51,358 nt of DNA from Natronospirales bacterium (GTDB lineage: Bacteria > Pseudomonadota > Gammaproteobacteria > Natronospirales > JAIVGZ01): NCBI GenBank assembly GCA_020201335.1, contig JAIVGZ010000009.1:1-51358 (forward strand), read 5' to 3'. A program made the translations under genes and the position numbers. Every line of letters starts with the position of its first letter. The stretch's first letter is position 1. Positions 1 through 10,100 of the stretch are shown in pieces. The notes below the pieces were generated by a model. The model saw only the letters and a list, made by a program, of their open reading frames with translations, made no database searches and was not told the DNA's origin.

Positions 1-959
1 GGTTCGCCCGCGGCGACACGCAGCTGCCATTCGACCAGGTCGAGCCCGGTGGCCAGTTCGGTGACTGGGTGCTCGACCTGCAGGCGGGTGTTCATCTCCA
101 TGAAGAAGAACTGGCCATCCGGCGCGACGATGAACTCGATCGTGCCGGCATTGCGATAGCCGACCGCACGCGCGGCGGCAACAGCGGCATCACCCATGCG
201 GGTCCGCAGTGCTGGATCAAGGAATGGGGACGGCGATTCTTCGACGATCTTCTGGTAGCGCCGTTGCAGCGAGCACTCGCGCTCAAACACATGCACGACA
301 TTGCCGTGGTCGTCGCCGAACACCTGAAACTCGATGTGTCGGGGACGCTCGATGAAGCGTTCGATCAGCACCCGGTCGTCGCCGAACGCGCTTTGCGCCT
401 CGCGCCGCGCCCCGGCGAGCGCCTCGGCGAAGCCCTTGGCGTCCCGTACGATGCGCATGCCTTTGCCGCCGCCTCCGGCAGTCGCCTTGACCAGCACCGG
501 GAATCCGATGCGCTCCGCTTCTTTGGCGAGCAGCGCGTCAGTCTGGTCATCGCCGTGGTAGCCCGGCACGCACGAGACGCCGGCGGCTTCCATGATGCGC
601 TTCGCGTCGCTCTTCGACCCCATCGCTTCGATTGCCGCGACCGGCGGGCCGATGAATGTAACGCCCGCTTCTGCGCACGCGCGCGCGAACGCGACGTTTT
701 CCGAAAGAAAACCGTAACCAGGGTGCACGGCATCGGCGCCCATCTTGCGTGCGGCGGCGAGAACCTTTTCCGCGTCGAGGTAGGATTCCGCGGCGGGCGC
801 GCGCCCGATGTGGACGGCATGGTCAGCGGCCCAACGGTGCTGGGCGTCGCGATCCGCATCCGAGTACACAGCGACGGTCTCGATGCCGAGCCGGCGGCAG
901 GTCGCCATCACGCGGCAGGCAATTTCGCCGCGGTTTGCAACCAAAACGCGCTTAAACAT
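1..959 (-). CDS. liuD: 3-methylcrotonyl-CoA carboxylase biotin-containing subunit (5' part, runs off window)
   Basis: The first 319 codons of a biotin carboxylase subunit are visible and the gene continues past the left edge. The subunit would carboxylate its own biotin using ATP and bicarbonate; with the LiuB subunit encoded upstream it would convert 3-methylcrotonyl-CoA to 3-methylglutaconyl-CoA in leucine breakdown. The protein starts [17 protein letters not shown], the classic start of this family, carries the ATP-grasp glycine loop [11 protein letters not shown] near residue 161 and the LQVEHPVTE motif near residue 295. The biotinyl domain would lie outside the window. It is the last visible gene of the minus-strand operon and is separated from liuC by a REP-like repeat. 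Acetyl-, propionyl- or geranyl-CoA carboxylase subunits look alike at this level; the substrate is inferred from the liuA, liuB and liuC neighbours. Confidence 0.9.
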   Translation of the reverse strand, partial: MFKRVLVANRGEIACRVMATCRRLGIETVAVYSDADRDAQHRWAADHAVHIGRAPAAESYLDAEKVLAAARKMGADAVHPGYGFLSENVAFARACAEAGVTFIGPPVAAIEAMGSKSDAKRIMEAAGVSCVPGYHGDDQTDALLAKEAERIGFPVLVKATAGGGGKGMRIVRDAKGFAEALAGARREAQSAFGDDRVLIERFIERPRHIEFQVFGDDHGNVVHVFERECSLQRRYQKIVEESPSPFLDPALRTRMGDAAVAAARAVGYRNAGTIEFIVAPDGQFFFMEMNTRLQVEHPVTELATGLDLVEWQLRVAAGE

Positions 960-1067
960 ATATATCCAATGTGGGAGCATCTATATCCAATGTGGGAGCG
1001 AATCTGTGATTCGCGATGCGTCGCGGCAGGTCGCCGATCACAGATCGGCTCCCACAAGGGAGTGAGA
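960..1067. repeat. REP-like palindromic element between liuC and liuD
   Basis: The gap between liuC and liuD is filled by repeat sequence. An 18-base unit, tatatccaatgtgggagc, occurs twice with a 21-base period (961-978 and 982-999). The second copy opens a large imperfect palindrome: GTGGGAGC at 992-999 followed by ATCTGTGAT, mirrored by ATCACAGAT and GCTCCCAC ending at 1055. In RNA this would fold into a long stem-loop inside the operon transcript, so it could act as an attenuator or a block to 3' exonucleases; that role is inference. Related elements lie near 16.4, 26.0 and 46.3 kb. Confidence 0.8.
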
Positions 1068-1847
1068 TCACTCCTGACTCCAACTAGGCGCCCGCTTCTC
1101 CAAGAACGCGCTGAGCCCCTCCTGTCCCTCCGGCGAGACGCGCAGCGTGGCGATCAATTCGGCAGTCTCGGCGATGAGCGCCTCGTTGAGAGGCGCCGAT
1201 ACGCGCGCGACCAAGCGCTTCGCCGCGGCCAATGCGGTAGGCCCGCCCTGCAATAGCGCATTAACTTGCGATTTAACTGTGTAGTCGAGCGCCGCGAACG
1301 AAACGACTTCGTGTACGAGGCCAATACGCTGCGCGGTTGCCGCATCAAACGCGTCGGCAGTCAGGAACCAGCGTCTCGCCTCGCGGGCGCCGATTGCGCG
1401 CACCACATACGGTGCAATGACCGCGGGCACGAGCCCGAGCCGCACCTCCGACAACGAGAATTTCGCAAGGTCTACGGACACCGCGATATCGCAACAGGCA
1501 ACCAGACCGACCGCGCCCCCGAACGCCGCGCCATTCACGCGCGCGACCGTCGGCTTCGACAGGGTGTCCAGCGTGCGCATCAACCCGGCGAGCTTCAGCG
1601 CGTCCGCTCGGTTCGCATCGGCGTCGAAACCGGCCATGCGCTTCATCCAACCGAGGTCGGCGCCGCTTGAGAAGGTCTTGTCCGCGCCGGTCAGGACGAC
1701 GACCCGCACCGTTGGGTCTTGGTCCAGCCGGACCAGCGCGCCCCCGAGTTCCGCAATCAATGCGTCGTCGAACGCATTGCGCGTTTCCGGGCGGTTGAGG
1801 GTGAGGGTGGCGATGCCGCCCGACAATTCGATTGTGAGCGCGCTCAT
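1068..1847 (-). CDS. liuC: methylglutaconyl-CoA hydratase (enoyl-CoA hydratase/isomerase family)
   Basis: This 259-residue crotonase-fold protein would hydrate 3-methylglutaconyl-CoA to HMG-CoA, the step after the LiuB/LiuD carboxylase. The N-terminus MSALTIELSGGIATLTLNRP and the oxyanion-hole segments (FSSGADLGWM near residue 65, NGAAFGGAVGL near residue 108) are typical, as is the total length. An upstream in-frame start would add 21 residues, but they overlap the end of liuB and are unlike the family; the chosen ATG sits one base after the liuB stop codon, which suggests translational coupling. The order liuB-liuC-liuD matches known leucine and isovalerate utilisation operons. A generic enoyl-CoA hydratase is the alternative, made unlikely by the neighbours. 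Confidence 0.88.
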   Translation of the reverse strand: MSALTIELSGGIATLTLNRPETRNAFDDALIAELGGALVRLDQDPTVRVVVLTGADKTFSSGADLGWMKRMAGFDADANRADALKLAGLMRTLDTLSKPTVARVNGAAFGGAVGLVACCDIAVSVDLAKFSLSEVRLGLVPAVIAPYVVRAIGAREARRWFLTADAFDAATAQRIGLVHEVVSFAALDYTVKSQVNALLQGGPTALAAAKRLVARVSAPLNEALIAETAELIATLRVSPEGQEGLSAFLEKRAPSWSQE

Positions 1848-1848
1848 G

Positions 1849-3459
1849 TCACATGCGGAACACGCCGTGGCGCATCCCTTTCGGCCACGGTTTGTTGGTA
1901 GCTGTAGCAATCGCCATGCCGAGCACGCGGCGCGTATCGACTGGGTCGATTACGCCGTCGTCCCACAGCCGCGCCGACGCGTAGTACGGGTGGCCCTGTG
2001 CCTCGTACTGCGCGCGGATCTCTTCGCGGAACGCCTTTTCGTCTTCGTGCGACCAGGTGGTTCCGCGCGCTTCGAGGCCGTCGCGTTTCACTGTCGCCAG
2101 CACCGCAGCAGCTTGCTCGCCGCCCATTACGGAGATTCGCGCGTTCGGCCAGGTCCAGAGGAAACGCCCGCCGTATGCGCGGCCGCACATCGCGTAATTG
2201 CCGGCACCAAACGAGCCGCCGATGATTACGGTGAACTTGGGAACCTGCGCGGTCGCAACCGCGTTGACCATCTTGGCGCCGTCTTTCGCGATGCCGCCGT
2301 GCTCGTACTTCTTGCCGACCATGAAGCCGGTGATGTTTTGCAGGAATACGAGCGGGATGCCGCGCTGGCAGCAAAGTTCGATGAAGTGGGCGCCTTTCTG
2401 CGCAGACTCGGAGAAGAGGATGCCGTTATTCGCGATGATGCCGACCGGGTAACCGTGCAGGTGTGCGAAGCCGCAAACCAGCGTCTTGCCGTACAGCGCC
2501 TTGAACTCGTGGAATTCCGAGCCGTCTACGAGCCGCGTAATGACCTCGCGCACCTCGTACGGGTAGCGCGTGTCGCGCGGAACGATGCCGTACAGGTCCT
2601 CAGCAGGGTAGAGCGGGGCGGCCGCCGGCCGTGTCGCGAGGGCCATCGGCGCCGTGCGGTTCAGGTTAAGCACGATGTCGCGCGCGATCGACAAAGCGTG
2701 CGCGTCATCATCGGCGAGGTGGTCGGTGACGCCCGAGATGCGGCTGTGCACGTCGCCGCCGCCCAACGACTCCGCGTCGACGACCTCACCGGTCGCCGCT
2801 TTCACCAGGGGCGGCCCGCCGAGGAAAATCGTGCCCTGTTCTCGCACGATTACCGCCTCGTCGCACATCGCCGGCACATACGCGCCGCCCGCGGTGCACG
2901 AGCCGAGGACCACCGCAATCTGTGGGATGCCTTCGGCGGACAGGCGCGCCTGGTTGTAGAAGATGCGGCCGAAGTGGTCGCGATCAGGGAACACCTCATC
3001 CTGCAGCGGCAGGAACGCGCCGCCGGAGTCTACGAGGTACACGCACGGCAATGCATTCTCGAGCGCAACTTCCTGCGCGCGCAGGTGCTTCTTGACGGTT
3101 AACGGGTAGTAGGTGCCGCCCTTGACCGTCGCGTCGTTCGCGACGACTACAACTTCGCGCCCGTGCACGAGCCCGACGCCGGTGACAATGCCGGCGCACG
3201 GCGCATCGTCGTCGTACATGCCGTGTGCGGCAAGCGGTGCGATCTCAAGGAACGGGCTACCGGGGTCCAGCAGCGCGGCGATGCGGTCCCGTGCCAGCAG
3301 CTTGCCGCGCTCAAGGTGTTTCGTGCGGGCGCGCTCACCACCGCCGAGCGCTGACTTGCTGAGTTGCGTGCGCAGGTCTTCGACCACTCCGCGCATGTGT
3401 TCGGCATTCGCGGAGAATTCGGCGGAGCCGGTGTCGATCGTGGATTGAATCACTGGCAT
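1849..3459 (-). CDS. liuB: 3-methylcrotonyl-CoA carboxylase carboxyltransferase subunit
   Basis: This 536-residue protein is the carboxyltransferase partner of the biotin subunit and moves the carboxyl group from biotin to 3-methylcrotonyl-CoA. It has both crotonase-like halves, with the segments [20 protein letters not shown] and [16 protein letters not shown] in the N-terminal half and [19 protein letters not shown] in the C-terminal half. The start [20 protein letters not shown] gives the usual LiuB length; a start 21 codons further upstream would run into the thiolase gene. The gene begins 19 bases after the thiolase stop and runs directly into liuC. Propionyl-CoA carboxylase beta subunits are shorter and differ at the N-terminus, so methylcrotonyl-CoA is the likeliest substrate. 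Confidence 0.92.
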   Translation of the reverse strand: MPVIQSTIDTGSAEFSANAEHMRGVVEDLRTQLSKSALGGGERARTKHLERGKLLARDRIAALLDPGSPFLEIAPLAAHGMYDDDAPCAGIVTGVGLVHGREVVVVANDATVKGGTYYPLTVKKHLRAQEVALENALPCVYLVDSGGAFLPLQDEVFPDRDHFGRIFYNQARLSAEGIPQIAVVLGSCTAGGAYVPAMCDEAVIVREQGTIFLGGPPLVKAATGEVVDAESLGGGDVHSRISGVTDHLADDDAHALSIARDIVLNLNRTAPMALATRPAAAPLYPAEDLYGIVPRDTRYPYEVREVITRLVDGSEFHEFKALYGKTLVCGFAHLHGYPVGIIANNGILFSESAQKGAHFIELCCQRGIPLVFLQNITGFMVGKKYEHGGIAKDGAKMVNAVATAQVPKFTVIIGGSFGAGNYAMCGRAYGGRFLWTWPNARISVMGGEQAAAVLATVKRDGLEARGTTWSHEDEKAFREEIRAQYEAQGHPYYASARLWDDGVIDPVDTRRVLGMAIATATNKPWPKGMRHGVFRM

Positions 3460-3478
3460 CGGCTGCTCCGCGCGCGGG

Positions 3479-4651
3479 TCACAAGGTTTCGATTCCGATC
3501 GCCGTGGCCTCGCCGCCGCCAATACAGAGCGCGGCGATACCGCGCTTCAGGCCGCGCCGCTTCAGGGCGTGCGCAAGCGAGACGATCAGCCGCGCACCGG
3601 TTGCGCCGATCGGGTGTCCGAGGGCGCAGGCGCCACCGTTGACGTTGACCTTTTCCCGGTCGAGGCCGAGTTCCTTGATCGCCGCCATCGTGACCACCGC
3701 GAACGCTTCGTTGATCTCGTACAGGTCGACGTCCGTCGCGCTCCAGCCGAGTTGGTCGTGCAACGCCGCAATGGCTTTCACCGGCGCGGTGGTGAACCAC
3801 TCTGGTTCATGGGCGTGCCCCGCATGACCGACAATGCGGGCGAGCGGCGTCAAGCCGCGGCGCTGTGCCTCGCTTTCAGGCATCAGAACCAGCGCGGCGG
3901 CGCCGTCCGAGATCGATGACGAAGTCGCGGCAGTGACCGTTCCGCCTTCCTTGCGGAATGCAGCCTTCAGGCCCGGAATCTTTTCGACGTTGCAGCGGGC
4001 CGGTTCCTCGTCGGAGGTGACTTCGACCTCGCCTTTGCGTGTCTTGGTAACGACCGGAACGATCTCATCGGCAAAGCTGCCGTCCTGCGTCGCGCGTACC
4101 GCAGAGTTCACGGATTCGATTGCGAACGCATCCTGCGCTTCGCGCGTGAACGCGTACTTGTCCGCGCACTGGTCGCCGAAGTGGCCCATCATCTGTTTGT
4201 CGTAGGGGTTCTGCAGCCCGTCGTAGAACATGTGGTCGAGCATTTCACTGTGGCCCATCCGGAGCGCGCGCTGGACGAGGTAGGGTGCGTTCGACATCGA
4301 TTCCATGCCGCCCGCGACAACGACCGTTGCGCTGCCGGCGCGGATCAGGTCATTGCCGAACATCACCGCCTTCATGCCGGAGCCGCACACCTTGTTGATC
4401 GTTGTGCAGCCGACCGAAACGGGTACGCCGGCGCCTAGCGAAGCCTGACGCGCGGGCGCCTGGCCAAGGCCCGCCGGCAGCACGCAGCCCATGATGACTT
4501 CCGAGACATCGGAGCCGCTTACCTTGCCGTCGGCGAGCGCGGCACGAATCACCGCCGCGCCGAGTTCCGGCGCGGAAAGCGGGGCGAGCGCGCCCTGGAA
4601 TGAACCGATGGGCGTCCTTCTCGCTGCAACAATTACAACTGAATCTGACAA
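3479..4651 (-). CDS. acetyl-CoA C-acetyltransferase (thiolase)
   Basis: This 390-residue thiolase would cleave acetoacetyl-CoA to two acetyl-CoA, closing the leucine pathway. The nucleophilic cysteine is Cys89 in [11 protein letters not shown]; the conserved [16 protein letters not shown] histidine loop and the second active-site cysteine in [10 protein letters not shown] are present near the C-terminus. The start codon is TTG: a GGAGG ribosome binding site lies five bases before it, and translation from there gives the normal N-terminus [18 protein letters not shown]. The gene follows isovaleryl-CoA dehydrogenase by 33 bases in the same operon. A beta-ketothiolase of wider chain-length range cannot be excluded. 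Confidence 0.9.
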   Translation of the reverse strand: MSDSVVIVAARRTPIGSFQGALAPLSAPELGAAVIRAALADGKVSGSDVSEVIMGCVLPAGLGQAPARQASLGAGVPVSVGCTTINKVCGSGMKAVMFGNDLIRAGSATVVVAGGMESMSNAPYLVQRALRMGHSEMLDHMFYDGLQNPYDKQMMGHFGDQCADKYAFTREAQDAFAIESVNSAVRATQDGSFADEIVPVVTKTRKGEVEVTSDEEPARCNVEKIPGLKAAFRKEGGTVTAATSSSISDGAAALVLMPESEAQRRGLTPLARIVGHAGHAHEPEWFTTAPVKAIAALHDQLGWSATDVDLYEINEAFAVVTMAAIKELGLDREKVNVNGGACALGHPIGATGARLIVSLAHALKRRGLKRGIAALCIGGGEATAIGIETL

Positions 4652-4684
4652 GACTGCCTCCGAAAAACGAATCGCGCGTTGATT

Positions 4685-5842
4685 CTATAGCGTACCGACA
4701 AGCTCTCGGCCGATGAGCATTCTACGGATTTCATTGGTACCTGCGCCGATGTCATATAGCTTTGCGTCGCGCAGCAGGCGGCCGGTCGGGTACTCATTGA
4801 TGTAGCCGTTGCCGCCGAGCGACTGGATCGCCTCGAGCGACAGCTTCACTGCGCATTCCGATGCATAGAGCAGGCACGCCGCAGCGTCCATGCGCGAGCT
4901 GCGGCCGGCGTCGAATTGTGCGGCGACGCGGTAGCTGTACGCACGTGCCGACTGCAGCATGGTGAACATGTCAGCGATTTTCGCCTGCATGATGCCGAAG
5001 GATCCAATCGGCTGGCCGAACTGGCGCCGCTCGCGGATGTACGGCAGTACTGCATCCATGCCAGCTTGCATGATGCCGAGCGGACCGCCGGAGAGCACGA
5101 CGCGTTCGGTGTCGAGTCCCTTCATCAGTACGAGGACGCCTTCGCCGGCTTCACCGAGCCTGTTTGCGTCAGGGATGCGGGCGTTCTCGAACACGAGTTC
5201 GCTGGTGTCCGACCCCCGCATGCCGAGCTTATCGAGCTTTTGTGCGCTCTTGAAGCCGGCGGTGCCCTTTTCGACCAGAAACGCAGTGATGGTGTGCGAC
5301 CCTTTCTCGCGCGGCGCGGTGCGCATATAAGTGATCACTACGTCGGCGCGCGGCCCATTCGTGATCCACATCTTGTTCCCGTTCGCGACCCACTCGTCGC
5401 CGTCGCGTTCGGCACGGCAGGTCATCGAGCCGACCACGTCCGAACCCGCGCCCGGTTCCGACATCGCGAGCGCGCCGACCCATTCGCCGCTGCAGAGCTT
5501 GGGGAGCAGTCGCTTGCGCTGGGCGTCAGTGCCGTTCAGGTACAGGTTGTTTACGCACAAATTCGAGTGTGCGCCGTACGAGAGTCCGACAGACGCCGAT
5601 GCGCGAGAGATCTCTTCCATCGCGACTACGTGCGCAAGATAGCCGAGCCCCGACCCACCGAATTCTTCGGGGACGGTGATGCCGAGCAAGCCCATTTCGC
5701 CCAGCTTCGGCCAGAGGTCGTACGGGCACTCATTCGAGGCGTCGATCTCAGCGGCCCGCGGCGCAATTTCGCTCTCCGCGAAGCGGCGCACCGCATCGCG
5801 CAGCATGTCGATGTCGTCGCCGAGGCCGGTATCGAAACTCAT
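4685..5842 (-). CDS. liuA: isovaleryl-CoA dehydrogenase
   Basis: This FAD-dependent acyl-CoA dehydrogenase of 385 residues would oxidise isovaleryl-CoA to 3-methylcrotonyl-CoA and pass electrons to electron-transfer flavoprotein. The segment [19 protein letters not shown] carries the Glu at the position used as catalytic base by isovaleryl-CoA dehydrogenases, rather than the later position used by most acyl-CoA dehydrogenases. Flavin-binding segments [11 protein letters not shown] and [10 protein letters not shown] and the C-terminal [16 protein letters not shown] are intact. The ATG chosen ([16 protein letters not shown]) lies ten bases after the leucine dehydrogenase stop; a start 19 codons earlier would overlap that gene. 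No strong ribosome binding site is seen, so coupling to the upstream gene is likely. Confidence 0.92.
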   Translation of the reverse strand: MSFDTGLGDDIDMLRDAVRRFAESEIAPRAAEIDASNECPYDLWPKLGEMGLLGITVPEEFGGSGLGYLAHVVAMEEISRASASVGLSYGAHSNLCVNNLYLNGTDAQRKRLLPKLCSGEWVGALAMSEPGAGSDVVGSMTCRAERDGDEWVANGNKMWITNGPRADVVITYMRTAPREKGSHTITAFLVEKGTAGFKSAQKLDKLGMRGSDTSELVFENARIPDANRLGEAGEGVLVLMKGLDTERVVLSGGPLGIMQAGMDAVLPYIRERRQFGQPIGSFGIMQAKIADMFTMLQSARAYSYRVAAQFDAGRSSRMDAAACLLYASECAVKLSLEAIQSLGGNGYINEYPTGRLLRDAKLYDIGAGTNEIRRMLIGRELVGTL

Positions 5843-5852
5843 GCGTTGTGGG

Positions 5853-6950
5853 TCACTTGCGGTCGCGGCCGTCGAGGCGGTTCGCGGACTGACGCACATG
5901 CGGCATCTTTACCGTGCCGAGCGAAGCGATGCGCTCCTCGGCGACGCGGTCAGCGGCGCGCCAGGTAGGGATACCGTCACGCTCTGCGAAGCGGAAGATG
6001 TTTTCGATGTTGTTGTAAATCGTCGACACCATGCGCATTGCGCGTTCACGGTCGTAACCTTGCAACTCAATCGCCACATTCATCAGGCCGCCCGCATTGA
6101 TGGCGTAGTCTGGTGCATACACGATGCCGCGGCGGTCGAGTTCGTCGCCGCACGCATCATTGGCAAGCTGGTTGTTCGCCGCGCCAGCCACGATTTCGAA
6201 CTTGAAGCGGGGGATTGTGTCTTCGTTAACAACGGCGCCAAGTGCGCAGGGCACGAACACAGTAGCTTCGACGTCGTAGATGTCTTCCATGCCGACGGCC
6301 TCGGCGCCGAGCTCGACGCACTGCTGCACGCGTTCGGCGTTCATGTCGGTCACGAAGACCTTGGCGCCGGATTCGCATAGCGCGCGTACAACGTGGAAGC
6401 CGACGTGCCCAACGCCCTGCACCGCGTAGCTTGCCTTCGACAGGTCGGAGTGCCCGAACTTCCAGTTCAGGGATGCCTCGATGCCGCGCACGGTGCCGTA
6501 GGCGGTGAACGGTGATGGGTCACCCGAACCGCCGTGTACCGGGTGCACGCCGACGACATGGTTGGTCTCCTGAAAGATGTAATCCATGTCCTGGACATTG
6601 GTGTTCACATCTTCGGCGGTGATGTAGCGGCCGCCTAGCGAATCGATGAAGCGCCCGAGCGCCCGGAACATGGCCTCGTTCTTGTCGGCCGGGTCGCCGA
6701 TCAGGACCGCTTTGCCGCCACCGAGGTTCAGCCCGGAGACCGCCGCCTTGTAGGTCATGCCGCGCGACAGACGCAGCACATCACGCAGCGCCTCGTCTTC
6801 GCTCGCGTACGGCCACATGCGCAGCCCACCGAGTGCCGGCCCCAGCGTGGTGTCGTGGATTGCGACAATCGCCTTCAGCCCGTTGGATGGGCTGTGGAAG
6901 AACACGACCTGTTCATGGCCCATGGTTTCCACGGTGGCGAACAATTGCAT
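5853..6950 (-). CDS. leucine dehydrogenase (Glu/Leu/Phe/Val dehydrogenase family)
   Basis: The product (365 residues) would deaminate leucine, and probably valine and isoleucine, to 2-keto acids with NAD+, feeding the pathway encoded downstream. The glycine-rich active-site segment [14 protein letters not shown] contains the catalytic lysine, and the Rossmann part contains [10 protein letters not shown] near residue 180. It is the first gene of the minus-strand operon and has a clear ribosome binding site (AGGAG) within a short palindrome just before the ATG. The branched-chain keto-acid dehydrogenase that should act next is not in the window. Confidence 0.88.
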   Translation of the reverse strand: MQLFATVETMGHEQVVFFHSPSNGLKAIVAIHDTTLGPALGGLRMWPYASEDEALRDVLRLSRGMTYKAAVSGLNLGGGKAVLIGDPADKNEAMFRALGRFIDSLGGRYITAEDVNTNVQDMDYIFQETNHVVGVHPVHGGSGDPSPFTAYGTVRGIEASLNWKFGHSDLSKASYAVQGVGHVGFHVVRALCESGAKVFVTDMNAERVQQCVELGAEAVGMEDIYDVEATVFVPCALGAVVNEDTIPRFKFEIVAGAANNQLANDACGDELDRRGIVYAPDYAINAGGLMNVAIELQGYDRERAMRMVSTIYNNIENIFRFAERDGIPTWRAADRVAEERIASLGTVKMPHVRQSANRLDGRDRK

Positions 6951-7103
6951 TAGGAGGTCTCCTGGATGAAGCGGCCGGCTGGCGGGCCGTTAGCCTTTGA
7001 ATTCGAAGTGTGTTGGGCGTCGTATGCGCTCAAGGGCGCCGATTATAACCAACGGCCGCCGTGGACGATAGCGCGGACCTGCCGGCGCCGGACCGCCGTT
7101 CGC

Positions 7104-7109
7104 TATAAT
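7104..7109 (+). promoter_or_regulatory. -10 element of icmF, leaderless arrangement
   Basis: A perfect TATAAT lies exactly six bases before the icmF ATG, so transcription would start at or next to the A of the start codon. No Shine-Dalgarno sequence fits in the six bases between. No good -35 hexamer is seen. The rest of the 165-base gap to the divergent leucine dehydrogenase gene shows no recognisable operator or cobalamin riboswitch. Confidence 0.7.
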
Positions 7110-7115
7110 CGCCGG

Positions 7116-10100
7116 ATGAACTCGGCCACGCCATTGCAGGACACCCAGCCCGGCACGGGGACACCGTTGCGCTTTATCACCGCGGCGTCGCTGTTCGATG
7201 GCCACGACGCGGCAATCAACATCATCCGGCGACTCCTCCAGGGCCATGGCGCGGAAGTGATCCACCTCGGCCACAACCGGGCGGTCGCCGAGATCGTGCG
7301 CGCGGCGCTGCAGGAGGATGCCGACGGCATCGCCGTGAGTTCGTACCAGGGCGGCCATATGGAGTACTTCAAGTACATGGTCGACATGCTGCGCGAAGCC
7401 GACGCGGAGCACATCCGAATCGTGGTCGGGGGCGGCGGCACGATTGCACCGCACGAAATCGCGGAACTCGAGGCATACGGGGTTGAGAAAATCTACTCTC
7501 CCGATGACGGCATGCGTATGGGCCTGGAGGGGATGATCGACGACGTGTTCGTGCGCGTCCGAAACTGGCAGCGCCCGAATTTCAAACCAGGGCGCCCGGA
7601 ACCGGGCGACCACCAACAGATTGGTCGCACGATTTCCCTGCTCGAGCAGCTTGCACCAGTTGACGGCGACCGTTCACTGGATGGTTTGCGCCGTGTATGG
7701 CGAGAATCCGACCATCGGCCGCCGATTATCGGAATCACCGGCACCGGCGGCGCCGGCAAGTCGAGCCTGACCGATGAGTTGCTGAACCGATTCCTGCAGG
7801 CGTTCCCCGACCTCCGCATCGCGGTGCTCGCAGTTGACCCCACGCGGCGCCGCACTGGTGGCGCGTTGCTTGGCGACCGCATTCGGATGAACAGCCTCGC
7901 CGACGACCGAATATTCATGCGGTCGGTAGCGACGCGGCGCGCCCACCTCGCGACCAGCGAAGTGCTGGAAGACACCATCCAGTTCCTGCGTTCGTGCGGG
8001 TTCGGATTGATCCTGGTAGAAACCGCCGGCATCGGCCAAAGCGACTCCGAGGTCGTCGACCTCGTCGAGTTCCCGGTGTATGTGATGACTTCGGAGTACG
8101 GAGCGGCGAGCCAGCTCGAGAAGATCGACATGCTCGACTTCGCCGAAATCGTTGTGTTGAACAAGTTCGAGAAGCGCGGTGCCGAGGACGCGTTGCGCGA
8201 CGTTCGCAAGCAATGGAAGCGGAACCAAAAGGCGTTCAAGATGCCGGACGAACAGGTTCCGGTGTTTCCAACCATCGCGAGCCAGTTCAACGACCCCGGG
8301 GTGAACCGCCTGTTTGTCGCGCTCCTCACGCGCATGGTCGAAAAGCTAAAATTGGACCCCAAGGCCTGGCGCATCGACCTCGACCTGCAGGTCGAGGGCA
8401 GCGGGCGCGCCGCATTGGTACCACCGCAACGGACACGCTACCTCGCGGAGATCGCCGAACAGGGCAGGGAAGTGCACGGCGATATCGCCGCGCGCTGCGA
8501 TGCGGCGAGCCTTGCGCAGTCGTTGTACCAGGCGTTGGAGGTTCTTGAAGACCCGGAGCTTCCGCAGCCGCTGGACGCGTTTGCGCCGCCCAAAGAAATC
8601 GCGGTGCGGAGCACCGCTCCTACACATGAGCAGTTCAAACCCCTGAGAGAGCGGTACAACCAGGCGCTCGAAGATATTGGTGCCGAGGGGCTCAAGCTCC
8701 TTCGTGGATGGCCGAAACTCAAGGAGTCGGTTACCGCCGATACCTATTCGTACACGGTGCGCGAACGCGAGATTACCGGCGAGAACTACACCGAGTCGCT
8801 GTCGCGGCTGAAGGTGCCGAAGATTGCCGTGCCGAGAAGCCGCGACTGGGGCGACCTGCTCCTCTTCTTGATGGAAGAGAACTTGCCCGGGCACTACCCG
8901 TACACGGCGGGCGTGTACCCGTACCGACGACTTGCCGAGGACCCGGCCCGCATGTTCGCTGGCGAGGGTACGCCGGAGCGCACGAACCGCCGCTTTCACT
9001 ATGTCGCGCGCGGCCAGCCGGCGACCCGGCTCTCGACGGCGTTCGATTCAGTGACGCTGTACGGCGAAGACCCCGACGAACGCCCGGATATCTACGGCCG
9101 CATCGGCAACTCCGGTGTCTCGATCGCGACCGTCGACGACATGAAAAAATTGTATTCGGGCTTCGACCTGTGCGCGCCCACGACTTCGGTGTCGATGACC
9201 ATCAACGGTCCAGCGCCGATGATCCTCGCGATGTTCATGAACGCCGCGATTGACCAGCGCATCGAGCGGCACTTGAAAGAGACGGGAGAATGGGACGCAG
9301 CGCGGAAGAAGGCCGGGAAGGCGTTCGCCGGGTACGCAACACCGCAATACGATGGCGACTTGCCGAGTGGCCACGACGGGGTCGGCCTGGATACGCTGGG
9401 CATCGCCGGTGACCGACTGGTCGACGCTGAAACCTACGCGAAGCTGAAGGCCGAAGCGATGAGCCAGGTCCGCGGCACGGTACAAGCCGACATCCTCAAG
9501 GAAGACCAGGCGCAGAACACCTGCATTTTCTCGACCGATTTTGCATTGCGCATGATGGGTGACATGCAAGCGCATTTCAGCGCGAACGGCGTGCGCAACT
9601 TCTACAGCGTGTCGATATCCGGTTACCACATTGCCGAAGCCGGCGCGAACCCAATCAGCCAGCTGGCGTTCACCCTCGCGAACGGGTTCACGATCGTCGA
9701 GTACTACCTCGCGCGCGGCATGCCGATCGACGATTTCGCGCCGAACTTGAGTTTCTTCTTCAGTAACGGAATGGATCCGGAGTACGCGGTGATTGGCCGT
9801 GTCGCACGCCGCATCTGGGCGCGCGCGATGCGTGAGCGTTACGGCGCGTCGGCACGCAGCCAGATGCTGAAGTACCACATCCAGACCTCCGGACGCAGCC
9901 TGCATGCGCAAGAGATCCAGTTCAACGATATCCGTACGACGCTGCAGGCCCTGTACGCGCTGTACGACAACTGCAACAGCCTGCACACGAACGCGTACGA
10001 CGAGGCAATCACGACGCCGACCGAGGAATCGGTGCGGCGTGCGCTCGCGATTCAGCTCGTGATCAACCGGGAGCTCGGGCTCAACAAGAACGAGAACCCT

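Noticed and set aside
1417-3102. Plus-strand open frame of about 560 codons opposite liuB and liuC
   Set aside because: Antisense shadow. The minus-strand frames match known enzymes along their full length, and the plus frame has no domain features.
6951-7115. Cobalamin riboswitch before the B12-dependent icmF gene
   Set aside because: The gap is too short for the full element on the plus strand, no B12-box sequence is visible, and the promoter position predicts no leader at all.
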